NCBI GenBank assembly: GCA_947496185.1
Contig: CANMCD010000019.1
Coordinates: 1-61,298, forward strand
Reading direction: 5' to 3'
DNA length: 61,298 bases
DNA from: an uncultured Tenacibaculum sp.
Lineage (GTDB): Bacteria > Bacteroidota > Bacteroidia > Flavobacteriales > Flavobacteriaceae
Positions 28,078 to 39,105 of this stretch are shown here, piece after piece. The position numbers were made by a program, and so were the translations under genes. The first letter of the stretch is position 1. Each line of letters opens with the position of its first letter. Below the pieces are notes generated by a model that saw nothing but the letters and a program-made list of their open reading frames with translations, was not told where the DNA came from and ran no database searches.

Positions 28078-29520
28078 ATGTCAACAATAACAAATTACCA
28101 AGAAGAAGTAGTCAACCAAGCACAAGTAAGAAGAGCCACTGTAGAATTTATTAATATCGTTAACGATTTATGGTACGATAAATCAATAGAATTAGTCCTA
28201 TTTAGAAACCCTCTAGTAGACAAAAGATCAGGAGAGGTTCTGAACTTGATTAATTATGCAAAAGAGTTCGTAGCGAAACCAATTTCAATTCAAGATGCTC
28301 TAGAAATTGCAAGAGCTATAAAGTCGATAGATTTACCAGCATCAAAATTGGATATAGGTAAGCTAGCTTATGAATATCATTTATTAGAGCAAGAGAACTT
28401 AGATAAAGTTGATTTTGTACAAAACCAACTAAAAGATGCAACAGAAGCTTCAAGTTTTGAGCCTAAAGATGTGGTTCTTTATGGTTTTGGACGTATTGGA
28501 CGATTATTGGCTCGTGAATTGAGTAGTAAAATGGGAAAAGGTTCTCAGTTACGTTTAAGAGCTGTGGTGACCAGAGGAAAAATAGATCAATCTGTTTTAG
28601 AAAAAAGAGCTTCTTTATTACGTGTAGATTCTGTTCATGGAGATTTTTTAGGAACTGTACAAGTTGATGCAGACAACAATGCGTTAATTATTAATGGTAC
28701 TACTGTACATATGATCTCAGCAGCGCAACCGGAAGATATTGATTATACAACTTATGGCATTCAAGATGCCTTAATAATAGATAATACAGGAGCGTTTAGA
28801 GATGGAGAAGCTTTACAGCGTCATCTAACGCCGAAAGGAGCTAGTAAAGTTTTATTGACAGCTCCAGCAAAAGGAGTTCCTAATATAGTTCATGGAGTAA
28901 ATCATTTAGAAAATAATCCTGATAATATAGCTGTTTTTTCGGCAGCATCTTGTACGACAAACGCAATAACTCCAGTATTAAAGGTATTGGAAGATAACTT
29001 TGGGATAAAAAAAGGACATTTAGAAACGATTCATGCGTATACCAATGACCAGAATTTGGTAGATAATATGCATAAGAAATATCGTAGAGGTAGAGCAGCA
29101 GCTTTGAATATGGTGATTACGGAAACAGGTGCAGGAAAAGCTGTTTCAAAAGCATTACCAGTTTTAGAAGGAAAACTTACTTCTAGTGCTATACGTGTTC
29201 CTGTTCCCAACGGTTCATTAGCTATTTTAAATTTACAGTTAAACTCTAATGTAACAGCAGATTCGGTTAATGCAATAATGAAAAAATATGCATTAGAAGG
29301 CGATTTAGTAGAGCAAATCCAATATTCATTATGCAATGAGTTGGTTTCTTCTGATATAATAGGAACTACAGCTCCATCAATTTTTGATAGTAAAGCTACT
29401 ATTGCAGATGAAAATTCAGTAGTAATTTATGTATGGTATGATAATGAATATGGTTATTCGCATCAAGTAATGCGTTTGGCTAAACACATTGCAAAGGTTC
29501 GTAGGTATACGTATTATTAA
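28078..29520 (+). CDS. Glyceraldehyde-3-phosphate dehydrogenase, long form
   Basis: Catalyses the NAD(P)-dependent step between glyceraldehyde-3-phosphate and 1,3-bisphosphoglycerate. The dehydrogenase core begins near residue 135 (VVLYGFGRIGRLLARELSS). The catalytic cysteine is Cys292 in SAASCTTNAITPVLKVL and the C-terminus has VVIYVWYDNEYGYSHQVMRLA. Relative to the classical enzyme of about 335 residues it carries some 140 extra N-terminal residues, mostly predicted helix. Long-form GAPDHs of about 480 residues are known in Bacteroidota and some gammaproteobacteria, and may serve gluconeogenesis; that role is inferred. Monocistronic. Confidence 0.94.
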   Translation: MSTITNYQEEVVNQAQVRRATVEFINIVNDLWYDKSIELVLFRNPLVDKRSGEVLNLINYAKEFVAKPISIQDALEIARAIKSIDLPASKLDIGKLAYEYHLLEQENLDKVDFVQNQLKDATEASSFEPKDVVLYGFGRIGRLLARELSSKMGKGSQLRLRAVVTRGKIDQSVLEKRASLLRVDSVHGDFLGTVQVDADNNALIINGTTVHMISAAQPEDIDYTTYGIQDALIIDNTGAFRDGEALQRHLTPKGASKVLLTAPAKGVPNIVHGVNHLENNPDNIAVFSAASCTTNAITPVLKVLEDNFGIKKGHLETIHAYTNDQNLVDNMHKKYRRGRAAALNMVITETGAGKAVSKALPVLEGKLTSSAIRVPVPNGSLAILNLQLNSNVTADSVNAIMKKYALEGDLVEQIQYSLCNELVSSDIIGTTAPSIFDSKATIADENSVVIYVWYDNEYGYSHQVMRLAKHIAKVRRYTYY

Positions 29521-29542
29521 AATCTGTTTAAAAATCTAATTT

Positions 29543-29580
29543 AATACCGAAACTGTTAATAGTTTCGGTATTTTTTTTTA
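29543..29580 (+). terminator. Terminator of the GAPDH gene
   Basis: AATACCGAAACT pairs with AGTTTCGGTATT around a short loop, then a run of nine T. Confidence 0.92.
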
Positions 29581-29785
29581 AATTTAATAATCCGCATTAT
29601 GTGTTAGAATTTTGTTATGAGGTTTGATAGTGCTAATAAAAAATAAGTGTTTTCTTAATTTTAGTATAGAAATAGTTATAGCTATATTAAAAGAACTCAG
29701 TAGGACACTTCATTTTGAAGTAATGTCAAGTTGGAATAGCATTTTAATACTTAATTCGGGGTTAAATAATTAAAAACCCATCCCC

Positions 29786-30157
29786 ATGTTAAAAAGCAAA
29801 ATATTATCTGTCATACTTTTGAGTATCTGTTCAAGTCTTTATTCACAATCAAACAAACTCTTGACCTATTTAACTTCAGAAAAAAGGTATATTAAATCTT
29901 TAAAAATAGGAGAAGAAATAGATAGCTTATCGTACTGTAAGCATAGTTGGTTGTCTTTTGGTGAGGACGGAAATTATATAATGATGATGAGGAATAAAGA
30001 AAAAAGAGGTCAGTGGAAACTGAGTGATGACGCTATGTTGAAGTTTATTAATAAAGATGTTATTGATTATTTTAAGATACAAAAATTAAATAATAAAGAA
30101 TTACTGTTTTCTACTATAGAAAATAATATCTTTTATACGATGCATTTATATCGTTAA
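29786..30157 (+). CDS. Small secreted hypothetical protein
   Basis: Not recognised. A 123-residue protein with a signal peptide (LKSKILSVILLSICSSLYSQ). The mature part has GEEIDSLSYCKHSWLSFGEDGNY and KEKRGQWKLSDDAMLKFINK, with a SFGEDGNY...G.W.L pattern like small lipocalin-fold or META-like secreted proteins of Bacteroidota. A single Cys (in SYCKHSW) lies in the mature protein. It stands alone about 265 bp after the GAPDH gene. Function unknown; the lipocalin resemblance is only a hint from spacing of Trp and Gly. Confidence 0.65.
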   Translation: MLKSKILSVILLSICSSLYSQSNKLLTYLTSEKRYIKSLKIGEEIDSLSYCKHSWLSFGEDGNYIMMMRNKEKRGQWKLSDDAMLKFINKDVIDYFKIQKLNNKELLFSTIENNIFYTMHLYR

Positions 30158-30262
30158 TTCAAGGGGGTAACAAGTAACTATATTGACTTTATTTGATTGA
30201 ATTGGTCGTTTTATAATCGTTATAATTCTTACATTAGCGCAATATTTAAACCATTTCTTTAC

Positions 30263-30838
30263 ATGAAAATATTTCTTAGTTTTTTTGCTATTTTAGTGTT
30301 TAATATAATGAGTGCACAAGAGTTACCATATCATGAAATACCTGAGCCGTCAGGAAAATATACAGCAGGTGCTGTAGTAAGTAGAATGGTTGATGGACTT
30401 GGTTTTCGTTATTATTGGGCAACCAAAGATCTTACTGAAAAAGATTTACATTATAAGCCTAGTGAGGAGGCTAGAACATTATTGCGAACTTTAGATCACA
30501 TTCATGTGCTATCTGTAATGACACTAAGCGCTGTTGAGGGGGTAGCAGTTGTATTCCCTAAAGAAGGAGCTTTGTCATTTAAGGAGTTGAGAAGGGAGAC
30601 CTTGACGAACTATAAGAAAGTTAGCGATATTCTTAGAAAGTCGGAAGACGTTTCTTCTTATGTAATGAAAATAAAAAGGAGTAGTGGAGAAACAAAAGAA
30701 TTTCCTTTTTGGAATCAATTAAATGGGCCAATTGCTGATGCAATTTGGCACGTAGGACAGGTTGTTTCTTTTAGGAGGTCTTCAGGAAATCCGTTACCTA
30801 GTGGAGTAGATTTTTTATCAGGTAAAAAAAGAAAGTAA
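30263..30838 (+). CDS. Secreted DinB-like four-helix protein
   Basis: About 191 residues from the ATG at 30263, which starts a clear signal peptide (MKIFLSFFAILVFNIMSAQ); an upstream TTG at 30197 would place 22 non-signal residues first and is not used. The mature part resembles the DinB/YfiT helical-bundle family: GLGFRYYWATKDLTEKDLHYKPSEEARTL, LDHIHVLSV, then DAIWHVGQVVSFRRSSGNPL. The histidines of LDHIH and WHVGQ are placed like the metal ligands of DinB-type proteins. Family members include metal-dependent thiol transferases. The substrate is unknown; an exported version is common in Flavobacteriia. Confidence 0.75.
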   Translation: MKIFLSFFAILVFNIMSAQELPYHEIPEPSGKYTAGAVVSRMVDGLGFRYYWATKDLTEKDLHYKPSEEARTLLRTLDHIHVLSVMTLSAVEGVAVVFPKEGALSFKELRRETLTNYKKVSDILRKSEDVSSYVMKIKRSSGETKEFPFWNQLNGPIADAIWHVGQVVSFRRSSGNPLPSGVDFLSGKKRK

Positions 30839-33150
<2,312 letters not shown>

Positions 33151-33161
33151 ATATAGGTGCT

Positions 33162-33818
33162 ATGGCAAAATATATTAACATAACTATTACGTACTTTTTA
33201 TTTATACTTGTTTCGTTATTGGATTTATATGCAGTTGCAATAGGAAATATAGTGTTAGAGGTGTTTTTTAAACCGTTTTTAATGATGACTTTGACGCTGG
33301 TGTATATTATATCTGTCAAAAAGCCAAATCTTTGGTTTATTTGTGGGTTGTTCTTTTCTTTTGTTGGTGATATACTTTTATTGGATAAAGAAAATTATTT
33401 TATCCAAGGCTTACTTGCGTTTTTATTAGCACATTTAATATATATTAAAATAGTATTGCCTTTTTTGCGAAAAAAATCTATTTATAGTGTTGTGGTCTCT
33501 AGTATTCCGTTTTTAATCATATTTGCAGGAGTTTTTTCTTTAATATATATAAATTTAGGAAACTTGTTTTTTCCCGTTATTTTGTATTCACTAATATTAA
33601 TTTCATTAGGAACACTTGCTTTGATGTATTATCAACAAGAAAAAAATATCGCAAGTTTTTATTTTTTGTTTGGTGTATCAATGTTTATTATTTCTGACGT
33701 TATGTTAGGAGTGCATAGGTTTTATCAACCGATGAAATTTTTGAGTGTTTCTATTATGTTAACCTACATTATAGGCCAATACTTTATATGTAGGTTTATG
33801 ATTTCAAGAGAGGAGTAA
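33162..33818 (+). CDS. YhhN/TMEM86-type membrane protein (lysoplasmalogenase-like)
   Basis: A 218-residue integral membrane protein with about eight hydrophobic helices. Family motifs are KPFLMMTLTLVYI near residue 37, FSFVGDILLL with the conserved Asp, and FLFGVSMFIISDVMLG with the second conserved Asp near the C-terminus. The YhhN family includes enzymes that hydrolyse lysoplasmalogen or alkenyl-ether lipids. It starts 11 bp after ligA and is probably read from the same mRNA, though a functional link is not obvious. Bacterial substrate unknown. Confidence 0.85.
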   Translation: MAKYINITITYFLFILVSLLDLYAVAIGNIVLEVFFKPFLMMTLTLVYIISVKKPNLWFICGLFFSFVGDILLLDKENYFIQGLLAFLLAHLIYIKIVLPFLRKKSIYSVVVSSIPFLIIFAGVFSLIYINLGNLFFPVILYSLILISLGTLALMYYQQEKNIASFYFLFGVSMFIISDVMLGVHRFYQPMKFLSVSIMLTYIIGQYFICRFMISREE

Positions 33819-33820
33819 AC

Positions 33821-34204
33821 TTATTTGTTTATAAAGGGAATTTCGTCTAAATGGGTGAACAATAAAATGATTCCACACAAAAGTGTAGTAAATGCCATAA
33901 AAAACAATAGGCCTCCGTCATCGTTATGAATGATGCCTATAGTGGTGAAATGACTAAATATAGCACCTAGCATAAGTGAAATAGTTAACAAAGCACCTAT
34001 CCATGTCTTTTTTGGGGTGAACAAAAATATCGCGGCAAATAACTCAAGTACCCCAGTGCCAATTCTTACAATTGCTTCACTAGTGCCCGCTACTTTGGTA
34101 AATAGATCAATACTTTCTTGTGCACCAGAAAATTTAAAAAATAATGTCTGGAGCATGATTATAGCAGCAATTAATTTACATAGTAATAGTATGTGTTTTT
34201 TCAT
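33821..34204 (-). CDS. DoxX family membrane protein
   Basis: A 127-residue protein with four membrane helices: residues 5-24, 45-64, 68-90 and 98-117. The DoxX signature is LQTLFFKFSGAQESIDLFTKVAG, followed by RIGTGVLELFAAIFLF. DoxX-like proteins are small inner-membrane proteins linked in some species to quinone or redox partners. No such partner gene is adjacent here. It converges on the lysoplasmalogenase-like gene with a 2-bp gap and no terminator between them. Confidence 0.87.
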   Translation of the reverse strand: MKKHILLLCKLIAAIIMLQTLFFKFSGAQESIDLFTKVAGTSEAIVRIGTGVLELFAAIFLFTPKKTWIGALLTISLMLGAIFSHFTTIGIIHNDDGGLLFFMAFTTLLCGIILLFTHLDEIPFINK

Positions 34205-34415
34205 GTTATATCTTATCTGTTTCTTTAGACGTTGGAATTAAGTTAACTTACAAATTTCAAATAGGTTTTTATTTTGTGAAATCAATTTGATATATACTTT
34301 TTTGAAGTTTCACTAAAGGGTGCTTAGCTAAATTTAATGGTGTAAAATCTACTTTTATTGTGTACTTACAAAAATGTTAATGGAGATGGAAAAAGGATTA
34401 TGGTAATTGTTATTA

Positions 34416-34453
34416 TAAAATATTGATAACTCAATTGAGTTATCAATATTTTA
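34416..34453. repeat. Perfect 38-bp palindrome
   Basis: Arms 34416-34434 and 34435-34453 are exact reverse complements; the centre is CAATTG and the arms contain TTGATAACT. A T-rich tail follows on the plus strand, so it may terminate a short unannotated transcript. Alternatively it is a regulator-binding site. Confidence 0.85.
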
Positions 34454-34586
34454 ATTTTATTTTTTTTGTGATAAAAACAATATGTTTTAGCTTTTAATTC
34501 TTTTTTTTTTGTAAAAAATCAAAATAATTAAGGGTTTACAATATGGTTTTAGTATTGTTTTAACAAAAGAAAAATAGTTTAAAATT

Positions 34587-34594
34587 TACGTTTG
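34587..34594 (+). promoter_or_regulatory. -7 promoter element of the META lipoprotein gene (TACGTTTG)
   Basis: A perfect TAnnTTTG match, 29 nt before the ATG at 34624. Confidence 0.5.
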
Positions 34595-34623
34595 CATTGT
34601 AAAATTTTAATTTTTTTAATAAA

Positions 34624-35589
34624 ATGATAAGTAAAATGTGTAAAAAACTATTATACGCAGCCTTGTTGGGGCTTTTTGTGACTTCTTGCCAAAAAAATAA
34701 TGATCAAGAGCTTGACCCTTTTAATGAACAGGAAATTGAGGTGATAGATAATCCTGTGTTTAATAACCCTTGTACCAGTGAAATTAAATTAGAAACAATA
34801 GATTCTAGTGATGTATTCTCTTTAGAAATTAATGGTAAAAAATGGTCTACAAGTGAAGTAGCTTATGCTACTTTGTATAAAGATTTGTTAACCATTCGTG
34901 CAAATAAAGGAAAAGAAGGAAGTGGGATGATAATTAGGATTTCTAATCCTATAGAAGGTTATAATGATGTTGGTCAAGATTCACAGGAAAATAACTTCTT
35001 TCTTGATTCAAGAGGAATATTTGATGGAGATTTTTTTTATGATTCAGTAAAATGTGGATTCGTTAAAATAGAGGAGTTAAATACAGAAAAGGGATTTGTT
35101 TCTGGGTTTTTTCATGGTGATTTTGATATAACAGGCGCCCCAGTAGATGTTTCCAATGGAGTTTTTAATTTACCAATAAAAGATTTATTTTGCGAAGTTT
35201 CTTATCAAAAAGAGGATATAACTACAAACTTATTTAATAAGTGGAAGTTAGTAGGTATCTTTAATGATAAAAATGAGGTTATATCTAACCCTCCTTGTGA
35301 TAAACAAATAACTATTTCCTTCTCAAAAGAGGGTAATAACGAAACAGCCGTTTATGAAGGTTTTGGAGGTGTTAATTCTTTTGGTGGAAACATAGAACTA
35401 CTTAGTAATTCAAAGCTAAGGACAATAAGCCTTGAGAATACTTTAAGGTCTGATTCTCCTCACTTATTAGACTTTGAAGAAATGTATATTAAGTATATAA
35501 GTGATTGCGTGTTAGAATATTCTATAGATGGAAATGTTTTATTATTAAGAACACACGAAGGAGTGACAATTAAAATGGTTAGTATTTAA
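34624..35589 (+). CDS. Lipoprotein with DUF6252-like and META (HslJ-like) domains
   Basis: A 321-residue lipoprotein: signal peptide KKLLYAALLGLFVTSCQKNND with the lipobox cysteine in TSC. The first domain (about residues 60-190) begins FSLEINGKKWST and ends GVFNLPI, as in the Bacteroidota family DUF6252. The second (about 205-321) is META-like: NLFNKWKLVGIFND, then FGGVNSFGGNIE, a GxGGxNxxxG motif, and a C-terminal YSIDGNVLLLR. META domains are found in heat-shock protein HslJ and in secreted stress proteins; the role here is unknown. Single-gene unit with its own promoter and terminator. Confidence 0.82.
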   Translation: MISKMCKKLLYAALLGLFVTSCQKNNDQELDPFNEQEIEVIDNPVFNNPCTSEIKLETIDSSDVFSLEINGKKWSTSEVAYATLYKDLLTIRANKGKEGSGMIIRISNPIEGYNDVGQDSQENNFFLDSRGIFDGDFFYDSVKCGFVKIEELNTEKGFVSGFFHGDFDITGAPVDVSNGVFNLPIKDLFCEVSYQKEDITTNLFNKWKLVGIFNDKNEVISNPPCDKQITISFSKEGNNETAVYEGFGGVNSFGGNIELLSNSKLRTISLENTLRSDSPHLLDFEEMYIKYISDCVLEYSIDGNVLLLRTHEGVTIKMVSI

Positions 35590-35616
35590 AATATTTAAAA
35601 CCTTCCTATTTATGAT

Positions 35617-35646
35617 ATACCTTTCATTTTAGTAAATGAAAGGTAT
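35617..35646 (+). terminator. Terminator of the META lipoprotein gene
   Basis: A perfect 13-bp stem (ATACCTTTCATTT / AAATGAAAGGTAT) with the loop TAGT and a T-rich tail. Confidence 0.85.
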
Positions 35647-35865
35647 AATCTTTTTAGAAGTATTTAAAGTAATCTAATGAGGTTAATTTGGTGTGAATTA
35701 AAAAGTATCGCTTCATAATAAATATTTAACTTAAAACAGAATTAAGAATCGTTGATGTCATAGTTTGAAGTGATTAGTTTTTTAACCTTTTAGGTTGTTA
35801 AAAAGCAGTTTTCATATTTAAAAAAAATTAATGCGTATCTTGGTCAAACAAAAATAGCTTGAGTT

Positions 35866-36942
35866 TTGAGGGGACTAAAATTGGTTTGGATAATTCTTAT
35901 TTTCTCTGGATGCACCAAAAGCATTCAATTTCGTTTTTTAGATGAGTATGTTATTACAGATTCCATTAAGGTTAATAATGAGACTATAAATGGTGTGTCG
36001 GGTATAGATTATCATAATGGTAAATATTACATGATTATTGATGATTATGATGATCCTCGAATAATTATTTGTCAGTTACATATTAATAACTTTAAAATTA
36101 AAGATATAAATCCTTTGAGTATTATTCGTATTCAAAAAGATTCTACAAATCTATTCCTCAAGAATAAAGCGTTTGACCTTGAGTCTTTGTTTGTAGATAA
36201 GGAAGGGAAGTTTAATCTCGTGAGTGAGGGGAATATTAAAAAAGGAAAAGAACCGAGTATTTTTATTGTAGATTCATTGGGTAAGTTTGAGAAAGAAATT
36301 GATGCTCCATCTTATTTTTATAAGAGTAAAGGTAGTCCAAGACACAATGGCATATTTGAAGGTTCGTGTAGGTCATTTGAAAAAACAGGTTTTTGGGTAA
36401 TTAATGAGTTACCATTAAAAGGAGATGGAGAAGTACCTATATATTTCTCGACGAATTCAGATGTTAGAATTACGTATTTTGATCATGCATCTGCAATGGC
36501 TACAAGACAATATGTTTACCAATTAGGGCCGGTTGGTAAAACTGTTAAGGGGGAAATGAATATGAACGGAGCTACAGCTATTTTAGAATATAAGAAAGAT
36601 GTGTTTTTTGTAATAGAAAGAAGTTATCAAAGTGGATATGGATCTCATGGAAATACAGTGAAAATTTTTAAAGCTACTGTAGAAGAAGAGAGTACAAATA
36701 CGCTTGCTGTACCTTCTTTAAAAGGAGCACAATATCTACCCTTAAAAAAAGAACTTCTTTTTGATTTTGATACTGTAAAAAACAAATTGACTGAAAACAT
36801 AATAGATAATATCGAAGGAGTAACATTAGGGCCCACATTATCAAATGGTAATAAAAGCTTAATCTTAGTCTCTGATAATAATTTTCAGAAATTTGGGAAA
36901 CAATTAAATCAAGTAATTTTGTTAGAAATTTTTGATAAATAA
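35866..36942 (+). CDS. Phytase-like esterase domain lipoprotein
   Basis: A 358-residue protein with an N-terminal lipoprotein signal (LVWIILIFSGCTKS). The rest looks like the beta-propeller family PF13449 (esterase-like activity of phytase): VSGIDYHNGKYYMIIDDYDDPRI, KAFDLESLFVD, and RHNGIFEGSC, with NGATAILEYKKDVFFVIERSY and NIEGVTLGPTL in the C-terminal half. Family members act on phosphate or other ester substrates at the cell surface. The first start in frame is a TTG at 35866; a second TTG at 35881 would shorten the signal. Substrate unknown. Confidence 0.78.
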   Translation: MRGLKLVWIILIFSGCTKSIQFRFLDEYVITDSIKVNNETINGVSGIDYHNGKYYMIIDDYDDPRIIICQLHINNFKIKDINPLSIIRIQKDSTNLFLKNKAFDLESLFVDKEGKFNLVSEGNIKKGKEPSIFIVDSLGKFEKEIDAPSYFYKSKGSPRHNGIFEGSCRSFEKTGFWVINELPLKGDGEVPIYFSTNSDVRITYFDHASAMATRQYVYQLGPVGKTVKGEMNMNGATAILEYKKDVFFVIERSYQSGYGSHGNTVKIFKATVEEESTNTLAVPSLKGAQYLPLKKELLFDFDTVKNKLTENIIDNIEGVTLGPTLSNGNKSLILVSDNNFQKFGKQLNQVILLEIFDK

Positions 36943-36970
36943 GCTATTTTAGCCATAGAAATAGAATATA

Positions 36971-37483
36971 ATGTTTGGAAAGTTTAAGCAAAAATCGATA
37001 GAAGATCATTATGAAAAGCTGATAAATAAACAGCTTTCTAAAAATACCCAAGTAGGAAAAATAAAAACGATAGGTGCTATTCTCGATAATGAGACTTTGG
37101 TGAATGTGATCAGAGCTAATTTGCTGACTAGGTTACCGATAGAAAAAAATAATATACGATTCTTGGTTTATAAAGAATATGTTAAAAATCAAGAAGAAAA
37201 AGCGTTTACTTTTACAGAAAAAGAAATAGGATATCAATGTAGTTTGAAATCTGACAATTTAAAAGAATTTGTTAGAAATGATTATGATCTACTTATAAAC
37301 TACACTAAAAGTCCTAATTTATACACCAATATAATAACTTTGCATTCGCAGGCGAAATTGAAAGTTGGCTTTGCTAATGTTGATGATAGATTGTTTGATT
37401 TAGTGGTTTCAGACACAACATTTAACGAAGCAATCTTAAATCAAGAATTAAAAAAATATTTAACTATTTTAAATAAAATATAA
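36971..37483 (+). CDS. DUF6913 conserved protein
   Basis: A 170-residue cytoplasmic protein without signal or membrane segment. It starts [21 protein letters not shown] and has [11 protein letters not shown] and an [10 protein letters not shown] segment, a pattern I associate with the flavobacterial family DUF6913 next to dapA. Predicted mixed alpha/beta. No catalytic motif is recognised. Its stop overlaps the dapA ATG (TAATG), so the two are translationally coupled, but that does not reveal a role in lysine synthesis. Confidence 0.8.
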   Translation: MFGKFKQKSIEDHYEKLINKQLSKNTQVGKIKTIGAILDNETLVNVIRANLLTRLPIEKNNIRFLVYKEYVKNQEEKAFTFTEKEIGYQCSLKSDNLKEFVRNDYDLLINYTKSPNLYTNIITLHSQAKLKVGFANVDDRLFDLVVSDTTFNEAILNQELKKYLTILNKI

Positions 37484-38358
37484 TGCAAAAGTTTGTAGGC
37501 TTAGGAGTTGCACTAGTAACGCCTTTTAAAGATGACTTAAGTGTAGATTTTGAAGCACTTGAAAGGTTGGTTCAGTACAATATTGAAAATGGGACTAATT
37601 ATTTAGTGATTAATGGAACAACTGGCGAGAGTGCTACAATAACCAAAGAAGAAAAAGTAGAAATAATCAAAGTAGTCGCTCAGGTAAATAAAGGACGTTT
37701 GCCATTGGTTTTAGGTGTAGGTGGTAATAATACTCAAAATGTAGTCGAGGAGCTTAAAACATTAGATATGTCAGTTATTGATGGTATTTTATCTGTAGCA
37801 CCCTATTATAGTAAGCCAACACAAGAAGGTTTTTATCAGCATTTTAAAGCGGTAGCTTTGGCAAGTCCTAAACCTGTTATATTATATAATGTGCCAGGAA
37901 GAACTGCTAAAAATATGTCACCAGAAACTACCTTGCGTTTAGCAAAAGATTTTGACAATGTTGTAGGGGTTAAAGAAGCGGGTAACAATCAACAACAATA
38001 TTATGCTTTATTGAAAGATAAGCCAAAAGACTTTTTGATTATTTCAGGAGATGATGATTTAGCTTTAGGAGTAACATTAGCTGGTGGAGCAGGAGTTATT
38101 TCTGTAATAGGTCAAGGATTACCTAAAGAATTTTCAACTATGATTTCTTTAGGGTTGGAGGGGAAAAATAAAGAAGCATACGATATTCATTATAAATTGA
38201 TGAATATTGTAGATTATATATTTGAAGAAAACAACCCTGCCGGAATTAAATCCGTACTTAAAAAATTAAATATTACTTCAGATAAGGTTCGTTTACCATT
38301 AGTTTCAGCATCTGAAGGTTTGCAAAATAAAATAAGTCAATTTATAGATGTCTTATAA
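37483..38358 (+). CDS. dapA: 4-Hydroxy-tetrahydrodipicolinate synthase
   Basis: Condenses pyruvate and aspartate semialdehyde, the first committed step to diaminopimelate and lysine. The 291-residue TIM-barrel protein has [13 protein letters not shown] (the TT motif), Tyr135 in ILYNVPGRT, and the Schiff-base Lys164 in [22 protein letters not shown] is also standard. It works upstream of DapF, encoded elsewhere in the window. A strong terminator closes the unit. Confidence 0.97.
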   Translation: MQKFVGLGVALVTPFKDDLSVDFEALERLVQYNIENGTNYLVINGTTGESATITKEEKVEIIKVVAQVNKGRLPLVLGVGGNNTQNVVEELKTLDMSVIDGILSVAPYYSKPTQEGFYQHFKAVALASPKPVILYNVPGRTAKNMSPETTLRLAKDFDNVVGVKEAGNNQQQYYALLKDKPKDFLIISGDDDLALGVTLAGGAGVISVIGQGLPKEFSTMISLGLEGKNKEAYDIHYKLMNIVDYIFEENNPAGIKSVLKKLNITSDKVRLPLVSASEGLQNKISQFIDVL

Positions 38359-38370
38359 TTAACTGGTTAC

Positions 38371-38408
38371 AAAAAAGACTATAATTAACTGATTATAGTC
38401 TTTTTTTT
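38371..38408 (+). terminator. Terminator of dapA
   Basis: AAAAAAGACTATAAT pairs with ATTATAGTCTTTTTT around a 6-nt loop, with extra T after the stem. Confidence 0.92.
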
Positions 38409-38447
38409 AGCATATTTGCAACCGTACAAAATTTTATCCCACAATTT

Positions 38448-38966
38448 ATGTTATCAAAAAAAATAGAACAGGCTTTAAATGATCAAATAAAAATTGAAGC
38501 TGAATCATCTCAAGTATATTTATCAATGGCATGTTGGGCAGAAAATCAAGGATTTGAAGGAGTAGCTCAATTTATGTATGCACATTCTGATGAAGAACGT
38601 ATGCATATGCTAAAGTTGGTGAAATTTGTGAATGAAAGAGGAGGGCATGCAAAGATATCAGATTTGTCTGCGCCACCTACAGAATTTGGATCATTTAAGG
38701 ATATGTTTCAAACGTTATTTGATCATGAAGTATTTGTGTCAAAGTCGATTAATGATTTAGTACATATTACGCTTGAAGAACGTGATTATGCTACACATAA
38801 TTTTTTACAGTGGTATGTTTCTGAACAAATAGAAGAAGAAGCTTTGGCTAGAAATATTTTAGATAAAATAAATCTAATCGGTGATGATAAAGGAGGCTTG
38901 TATTTGTTTGATAATGATGTAAAACAATTGGTTGGTCAACAAACTAGCCCAGACCAACAAATATAG
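38448..38966 (+). CDS. ftnA: Non-haem ferritin
   Basis: Forms the 24-subunit iron-storage shell in the cytoplasm. In the 172-residue protein the ferroxidase ligands fall at the positions known from E. coli FtnA: Glu17, Glu50, His53, Glu94, Gln127, with Tyr24 and Glu130 also present (third-site ligands). No haem-binding Met of the bacterioferritin type is evident. It is a single-gene unit between two terminator/promoter regions; an imperfect -7 element (CATATTTG) ends 31 nt upstream of the ATG. Confidence 0.96.
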   Translation: MLSKKIEQALNDQIKIEAESSQVYLSMACWAENQGFEGVAQFMYAHSDEERMHMLKLVKFVNERGGHAKISDLSAPPTEFGSFKDMFQTLFDHEVFVSKSINDLVHITLEERDYATHNFLQWYVSEQIEEEALARNILDKINLIGDDKGGLYLFDNDVKQLVGQQTSPDQQI

Positions 38967-39093
38967 AGTTTGCATATGACTTTTAGCAATTAACTCTTTT
39001 TTAGCAGAACTTTGTAAGTTTTATATCCGATTTTATGGATTATTACGTTACTTTTATACAGTAAAAACGTTTTAATAATCCATAATAAATCAT

Positions 39094-39101
39094 TAATTTT
39101 G
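39094..39101 (+). promoter_or_regulatory. -7 promoter element of bamD (TAATTTTG)
   Basis: TAATTTTG ends only 4 nt before the ATG at 39106, so transcription would begin at or next to the start codon. Likely promoter of the bamD-rpoZ-coaBC-DUF4835 run. Confidence 0.5.
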
Positions 39102-39105
39102 CCAG

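Larger units (their letters stand above)
34205..34623. other. Gene-free stretch between divergent doxX-like and lipoprotein genes
   Basis: About 419 bp. It holds a perfect 38-bp palindrome (34416-34453), a T-rich segment and the -7 element of the lipoprotein gene. No protein gene can be supported. Confidence 0.6.

Noticed and set aside
30197-30262. Upstream TTG start for the DinB-like gene
   Set aside because: It would bury the signal peptide behind 22 residues; the ATG at 30263 begins a clean signal sequence.
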